DNA of 11,173 bases from an uncultured Prevotellaceae bacterium (GTDB taxonomy: Bacteria > Bacteroidota > Bacteroidia > Bacteroidales > Bacteroidaceae), in NCBI GenBank assembly GCA_947306605.1, contig CAMZHB010000024.1:1-11173 (forward strand), given 5' to 3'. Within the stretch, counting starts at the first letter, position 1. Each line of letters starts with the position of its first letter. This document shows positions 6,828-11,173 of the stretch, one piece after another. The notes beneath the pieces were generated by a model that had not been told where the DNA came from, did not search any database, and saw only the letters and a list, made by a program, of their open reading frames with translations. The position numbers and the translations under genes are program-made.

Positions 6828-6883
6828 GTAACTATCCCTCAAAAAGCTCGCCTTTTTTGATATTTCGCCCAAAGGAGCCAGAC

Positions 6884-6925
6884 TTCGGAGCGCAAAGACG
6901 GCGTTTCGGAGCGCAAAGGCGGCGT
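6884..6925 (+). repeat. Tandem pair of 21-bp repeats
   Basis: Two adjacent 21-bp units (6884-6904 and 6905-6925) both begin TTCGGAGCGCAAAG and end CGGCGT, differing at one base (A at 6898, G at 6919). The end of the second unit is also the start of the palindrome that follows. No coding sequence covers them. They look like a dispersed intergenic element, but copy number elsewhere cannot be seen from this window. Confidence 0.75.
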
Positions 6926-6946
6926 CTCAAAAATTTGAGACGCCGC
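6919..6946. repeat. 28-bp palindrome, possible bidirectional terminator or REP-like hairpin
   Basis: GCGGCGTCTCAAA (6919-6931) and TTTGAGACGCCGC (6934-6946) are perfect inverted arms of 13 bp with only AA between. In RNA it would fold as a strong stem of about 10-11 bp with an A/U loop. A T-rich stretch follows on the plus strand (TTCTGATTTTCTTT), so it could terminate transcription, but the operon already has a terminator about 90 bp upstream. It overlaps the tandem repeat and may be part of the same element. Confidence 0.75.
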
Positions 6947-6960
6947 TTCTGATTTTCTTT

Positions 6961-6978
6961 ATTTGGCAGCCGCCAAAT
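6961..6978. repeat. Small hairpin upstream of the activator gene
   Basis: ATTTGGC (6961-6967) and GCCAAAT (6972-6978) are perfect 7-bp inverted arms around AGCC. It lies about 40 bp upstream of the -7 box of the next gene, so it is probably outside that transcript. It could be the last part of the repeat element or a regulatory site. Confidence 0.4.
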
Positions 6979-7018
6979 GAAAAACCGTATTTTTTCTCTG
7001 TATGCACTCATTTATTCG

Positions 7019-7027
7019 TAATTTTGC
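7019..7027 (+). promoter_or_regulatory. Bacteroidota-type -7 promoter box of the activator gene
   Basis: TAATTTTGC matches TAnnTTTG in full. The expected TSS near 7030 gives a leader of about 16 nt to the ATG at 7046 or about 31 nt to the ATG at 7061. I see no convincing -33 TTG; the region is T-rich (6991-6996). Confidence 0.55.
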
Positions 7028-7045
7028 ATTGTAAATTGAGGTAAT

Positions 7046-10000
7046 ATGGCCTTCGGGGAAATGCAAACCGTCTATGCAGGACTGGACATCGGCTCCACTA
7101 CCATCAAAGCTGTGGCTACGGATGGGAGCGGACGTGTGGTGTTTTCGCGTTACGAACGTCACGGGGCACGCATCAGCGAGAAGGTGGGCGCCATGCTGAC
7201 GGCCCTGGGCGAGACGGTAGGCGACGTGCCCGTGAGTCTCACGGTGACGGGAAGCATCGGCATGGGTCTGGCGGAACGCACGGGATTGCCTTTCATCCAG
7301 GAAGTGGTGAGCGCCACACGGTATATGCACGAGCAGCATCCGGAAATTACGACAATGATCGACATCGGCGGCGAGGATGCCAAGGTGGTGTTCTTCCGCG
7401 AAGGCCAGAGTCCCGACCTGCGCATGAACGGCAACTGCGCCGGCGGCACGGGAGCGTTCATCGACCAAATGGCCATATTGCTCGACGTGAGCATTGACGA
7501 CCTGAACCGTCTGGCGCTGCAGTCGGAGCGCATCTATCCCATTGCCTCGCGGTGCGGCGTGTTCTGCAAGACCGACATCCAGAACCTGGTGGCCAAGAAC
7601 GCCTCGCGCGCCGACATCGCCGCCAGCATCTTCCACGCCGTGGCGGTGCAGACGGTAGTGACCCTGTCGCGCGGCAACACCATCGGTGGCCCGGTGCTCT
7701 TCTGCGGCGGCCCGCTGACGTTCATCCCGGCCCTGCGCCACGCCTTCGCCGACTATCTGGGACTGGACGACGGCGCCATTGTGCTGCCGCGCCACAGCGA
7801 ACTCATCCCGGCCTGGGGCGCCGCCATCGAGAGCCGCCACCACGGGGAGCAGACACTGCGCCTGTCGGAACTGACGGAACGGCTGCGACAGGCTCCCACG
7901 TCGACATACGAGGGCAGCCGCCAGCTGACGGCACTGTTCAGCAGTGAGGAAGAACGCCGGGTATGGCAACAGGAAAAATTGCACCACCGCATTCCCACAG
8001 CCTCGCTTACGGCAGGGCATCACGAGGTGACGCTCGGCATCGACTCGGGCTCGACCACGACGAAAATTGTGGTGCTCGACGACCAGGGGCGTCTTCTCTA
8101 CAGTTTCTATTCTCCCAACCGCGGCAACCCCATCGGCACCGTGGCCGAAGGCCTGCGCGCCCTGCAGAACCAATGTGAACAAGCGGGCGCCGAACTGACC
8201 GTAGTGGGCAGCCAGTCGACAGGATACGGCGAGGACCTCATCCAAGTGGCCTTCGGACTGGACGGCGGCATCATAGAAACCATCGCCCATTACGTGGCGG
8301 CGCGACACATACGCCCCGAGGTGAGTTTCATCCTCGACATCGGTGGTCAGGACATGAAGGCCATCTTTGTGGAACAGGGCGTCATCAATCATATCGAAAT
8401 CAACGAAGCCTGCTCCTCGGGCTGCGGCACCTTTATTGAAACCTTCGCCAAATCCATGGGCTACACCGTGGAACAGTTTGCCGACGCCGCCTGCAACGGC
8501 CACCGTCCCTGCGACCTCGGCACACGCTGCACCGTATTCATGAATTCAAAAGTGAAACAGGTGCTGCGCGAAGGAGCTACCATCGGCGACATTGCCGCCG
8601 GACTGTCCTATTCCGTCATCAACAACTGTCTTCACAAGGTACTCAAGTTGAAAAACACGCGCCAATTGGGCAACCACATCGTGGTGCAGGGCGGTACGAT
8701 GCACAACGACAGTGTGACACGGGCCCTGGAGATTCTGACAGGAAAGGAAGTTTACCGCAGCGACCGCCCCGAACTGATGGGGGCTTACGGTTGTGCACTC
8801 CATGCCCGGCGGCACCGTTCGCAAGGCACGTCGCTCGGCGAAATGACGGCGTTGGCCCAGTTTGAAACCAAAACCCTCCAGTGTCACGGGTGCGAGAACA
8901 ATTGCCTGGTCAACCGCTATACCTTCCGCAACGGCGACCACTACTTCTCGGGCAACAAGTGCGAACGCATTTTCACCAATAAGGGAAATCAGACCGGAAC
9001 GGGTACAAACATGTATACCGAGAAACTCCGTTTGCTTTTCGACCGCACTCCGGCCGTGCCCTTGCCTGCCGACGCACCGACCATCGGTCTTCCGCGAGCC
9101 CTGGGAATGTACGAAGAATATCCCTTCTGGCATACGCTCTTCACCCGCTGTGGGCTGCGCGTGGTGTTGAGTGAAGCGTCCACTTACCGGCAATACGAAA
9201 GCGGCGTGCGTTCTGTCATGAGCGACAACATTTGTTTCCCCGCCAAACTGATGCACAGCCATATCCTCAACCTGCAGGAGCAGGGCGTGGACCGCATCTT
9301 CCTGCCCTACGTGGTCTATGAGCGCCAAGGCCAGGGGCAGAACAGCTACAACTGCCCCGTCGTGACGGGTTACTCCGACGTCATACGCAGTGCCATGGAT
9401 CTTACCGTGCCCGTGGACTCGCCGGCCATAACTTTCAAGGACCCCAAGGCCCTGCGCCGTCAGGTGAAAGATTATCTGGCCACGCTCGGTGTCCGTCCGC
9501 GCAAGGCCGGCATGGCTTTGAAAGCCGCCCTCGAAGCCTACGCCGAGTTCGAAAGCGAGGTGGCCCGTCTTAACCGCGAAACTTATGAGAAAGCGCATGC
9601 CACAGGACGGCTGACCATACTGCTGGCTGGGCGGCCTTACCACAGTGATCCGCTCGTGCAGCACAAACTCTCCGATATGGTTTGCGCCCTAGGTGCGGAC
9701 TGCATTACCGACGACGTGGTGCGTGGCATGGACATTGACATCAGCGACGTTCACTTCATGTCGCAATGGGCCTATCCCGAGCACATCCTGAAAGCCGCCA
9801 AGTGGGCAGCGCAGCAGGGTCCCGACGTACAGTTTGTGGAACTCACTTCCTTCGGTTGCGGTCCCGATGCCTTCATGCTCGACGAAATACACGGTTTGCT
9901 GCAACGCCACGGCAAAGCTCTCACACAACTCAAGATAGACGATGTATGCAACGTCGGTTCGCTCAAGCTCCGCGTGCGCTCCGTAGTGGACAGCCTGCGC

Positions 10001-11173
10001 CTCAACCAGTGGAACGGCGAGACACACGACAGCGACATCCGGTTCTCGACGAAGCCTTTCGTTACTACCCCCGTGTTCACTGAAGAAGAGCGCCACCGGC
10101 GACGAAAAATCATTATTCCCTATTTTACCAGTTTCATCACTCCGCTCATTCCTTCGTTCATGAAAGTGGCCGGCTACGACGCCGAAGTACTGCCGCTGAG
10201 CGACCCGCAGTCGGGCGACCTCGGCCTGCAATTCGCCAACAACGAGGTGTGCTATCCCGCCACCCTCATCGTGGGCGACATCGTGAAAGCTTTCCGCAGC
10301 GGCCGCTACAATCCCGACACCACCACGGCACTCATCACCCAGACCGGTGGCCAATGCCGCGCCAGCAATTACATCTCGCTCATCAAGAAAGCCCTGGTCG
10401 AAGCCGGCTATGCCCAGGTGCCCGTAGTGTCGCTCAGCACATCGAGCAATCTCCGGAATCTGCAACCGGGCTTCCGCATCCACTTCCGCCGGCTCATTCC
10501 CATCGCCCTCAGTGCCATTCTCTACAGTGACGCCATTGCGAAGATGTACTTTGCCGCGGCACCCCGTGAGCGCGAGCCGGGTCAGGCCGCCCGCCTGCGC
10601 GACAAATATCTGGACATGGCCCGTTCGCCCATCGAGCGCAACCAGAGCCGCGAGCTCCTGTCCTATCTGCCCGCCGCCGCCAAAGACTTCGACCGCATCA
10701 GCCTCGACCGCGACTGTCCGCGAGTGGGTATCGTCGGAGAGATATTTCTCAAATTCAACCCCTACGCCCAGCGCGGCCTTACGCAATGGCTCGTGGACCG
10801 GCATTTTGAGGTCGTTGCCCCCGTGCTGCTCGACTTCTTCCTGCAGAGCTTTGTCAACCAGGATGTGAAGCGCCGCACCCGTGTGGAACGCCAGCGCGTG
10901 CCCCGCATCGTCAGCCGCACACTCTACCGGCTGGTGCGCTACCGCATCAACCAGGTCAACCGCGCCTGTGCCGCCTACCGCTATTACCAACCCTTCGGCG
11001 ACGTGTACACGTTGGCACAGAATGCCCGCGAGGTCGTGAGCCTCTCCGCCCAGTTCGGCGAAGGCTGGCTCCTCCCCGGCGAGGTCGCCACACTGGCCCG
11101 CGAAGGCGTGCGCCACGTGGTCAGCCTGCAACCGTTCGGATGCATTGCCAACCACATCATCGCCCGCGGTGTG
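7046..11173 (+). CDS. Giant 2-hydroxyacyl-CoA dehydratase activator-like fusion: two BadF/HgdC ATPase domains plus DUF2229/dehydratase-like domains (cut by right edge)
   Basis: An open frame of 1376 residues runs off the right edge; I checked the frame at many conserved motifs and saw no frameshift. The first ASKHA ATPase has GLDIGSTT (12-19), DIGGEDAK (106-113), NCAGGTG with Cys131, and SRCGVFC with Cys170 and Cys174. The second has GIDSGSTTTK (from 331), DIGGQDMK (from 431), ACSSGCG (Cys456, Cys460) and RCTVF (Cys495). In HgdC-type activators the equivalent cysteines hold a [4Fe-4S] cluster at the dimer interface, and ATP hydrolysis drives electron transfer to a dehydratase. A CxxCxxxC motif (613-620) and Cys639 follow. 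From about 680 (GLPRALGMYEEYPFW) comes DUF2229, then dehydratase-like segments with Cys730, Cys770, Cys938, Cys1069 and Cys1104. So activator and acceptor may lie in one chain; the substrate is unknown. The start could be ATG 7046 or the in-frame ATG 7061. Confidence 0.88.
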   Translation, partial: MAFGEMQTVYAGLDIGSTTIKAVATDGSGRVVFSRYERHGARISEKVGAMLTALGETVGDVPVSLTVTGSIGMGLAERTGLPFIQEVVSATRYMHEQHPEITTMIDIGGEDAKVVFFREGQSPDLRMNGNCAGGTGAFIDQMAILLDVSIDDLNRLALQSERIYPIASRCGVFCKTDIQNLVAKNASRADIAASIFHAVAVQTVVTLSRGNTIGGPVLFCGGPLTFIPALRHAFADYLGLDDGAIVLPRHSELIPAWGAAIESRHHGEQTLRLSELTERLRQAPTSTYEGSRQLTALFSSEEERRVWQQEKLHHRIPTASLTAGHHEVTLGIDSGSTTTKIVVLDDQGRLLYSFYSPNRGNPIGTVAEGLRALQNQCEQAGAELTVVGSQSTGYGEDLIQVAFGLDGGIIETIAHYVAARHIRPEVSFILDIGGQDMKAIFVEQGVINHIEINEACSSGCGTFIETFAKSMGYTVEQFADAACNGHRPCDLGTRCTVFMNSKVKQVLREGATIGDIAAGLSYSVINNCLHKVLKLKNTRQLGNHIVVQGGTMHNDSVTRALEILTGKEVYRSDRPELMGAYGCALHARRHRSQGTSLGEMTALAQFETKTLQCHGCENNCLVNRYTFRNGDHYFSGNKCERIFTNKGNQTGTGTNMYTEKLRLLFDRTPAVPLPADAPTIGLPRALGMYEEYPFWHTLFTRCGLRVVLSEASTYRQYESGVRSVMSDNICFPAKLMHSHILNLQEQGVDRIFLPYVVYERQGQGQNSYNCPVVTGYSDVIRSAMDLTVPVDSPAITFKDPKALRRQVKDYLATLGVRPRKAGMALKAALEAYAEFESEVARLNRETYEKAHATGRLTILLAGRPYHSDPLVQHKLSDMVCALGADCITDDVVRGMDIDISDVHFMSQWAYPEHILKAAKWAAQQGPDVQFVELTSFGCGPDAFMLDEIHGLLQRHGKALTQLKIDDVCNVGSLKLRVRSVVDSLRLNQWNGETHDSDIRFSTKPFVTTPVFTEEERHRRRKIIIPYFTSFITPLIPSFMKVAGYDAEVLPLSDPQSGDLGLQFANNEVCYPATLIVGDIVKAFRSGRYNPDTTTALITQTGGQCRASNYISLIKKALVEAGYAQVPVVSLSTSSNLRNLQPGFRIHFRRLIPIALSAILYSDAIAKMYFAAAPREREPGQAARLRDKYLDMARSPIERNQSRELLSYLPAAAKDFDRISLDRDCPRVGIVGEIFLKFNPYAQRGLTQWLVDRHFEVVAPVLLDFFLQSFVNQDVKRRTRVERQRVPRIVSRTLYRLVRYRINQVNRACAAYRYYQPFGDVYTLAQNAREVVSLSAQFGEGWLLPGEVATLAREGVRHVVSLQPFGCIANHIIARGV

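Noticed and set aside
6959..11155. Three long minus-strand open frames (514, 372 and 488 residues) opposite the activator gene
   Set aside because: They are rich in Gly, Ala, Val and His without motifs, typical of antisense reading of GC-rich coding DNA. The plus-strand frame is continuous and carries conserved ATPase and cysteine motifs throughout.
1..11173. tRNA or rRNA genes, CRISPR arrays, insertion sequences, riboswitches
   Set aside because: None was recognised: no regularly spaced repeats, no transposase motifs and no conserved RNA patterns beyond the terminator and the intergenic repeats listed.

Overview
The window looks like chromosomal DNA of a member of the Bacteroidales (phylum Bacteroidota), plausibly Prevotellaceae. 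Four places carry the phylum's -7 promoter box (TAnnTTTG), two of them with a TTG exactly 20 bp upstream. The lipoproteins have the acidic 'SDDD' stretch after the lipid-anchor cysteine that marks surface export in this phylum. Gene starts mostly lack a Shine-Dalgarno sequence, and the protein families fit. I cannot name a species. The right half is clearly richer in G+C than the left.

Layout: (1) Positions 1-1144, minus strand: argB (acylglutamate kinase, arginine synthesis), followed 25 bp later by the first 110 residues of a secreted alkaline phosphatase that runs off the left edge. (2) Positions 1189-2219, minus strand: a one-component regulator in which a YtfE/RIC/ScdA-like di-iron hemerythrin domain is joined to a LuxR-type helix-turn-helix. 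(3) Positions 2304-6828, plus strand, divergent from the regulator: a three-gene operon with a strong promoter and a clear intrinsic terminator. It encodes an outer-membrane porin-like beta-barrel with a glutamate-rich segment, an imelysin (peptidase M75 / EfeO-like) lipoprotein, and a DUF1111 di-heme c-type cytochrome lipoprotein. (4) Positions 6829-7045: a spacer with a tandem 21-bp repeat, a 28-bp near-perfect palindrome, a small hairpin and a promoter box. (5) Positions 7046-11173, plus strand: a very large (more than 1376 residues, cut by the right edge) fusion of two 2-hydroxyacyl-CoA dehydratase-activator ATPase domains with DUF2229/dehydratase-like domains.

The most interesting unit is region 2-3. 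A di-iron sensor-regulator sits head-to-head with an envelope module (porin, imelysin, di-heme cytochrome) whose two lipoproteins are predicted to face the outside of the cell. Imelysin proteins are linked to iron uptake and DUF1111 proteins resemble di-heme peroxidases. A working model is therefore an iron, peroxide or nitric-oxide responsive surface system for iron handling or redox chemistry. The gene identities are well supported. The shared function and the regulatory link are inference.
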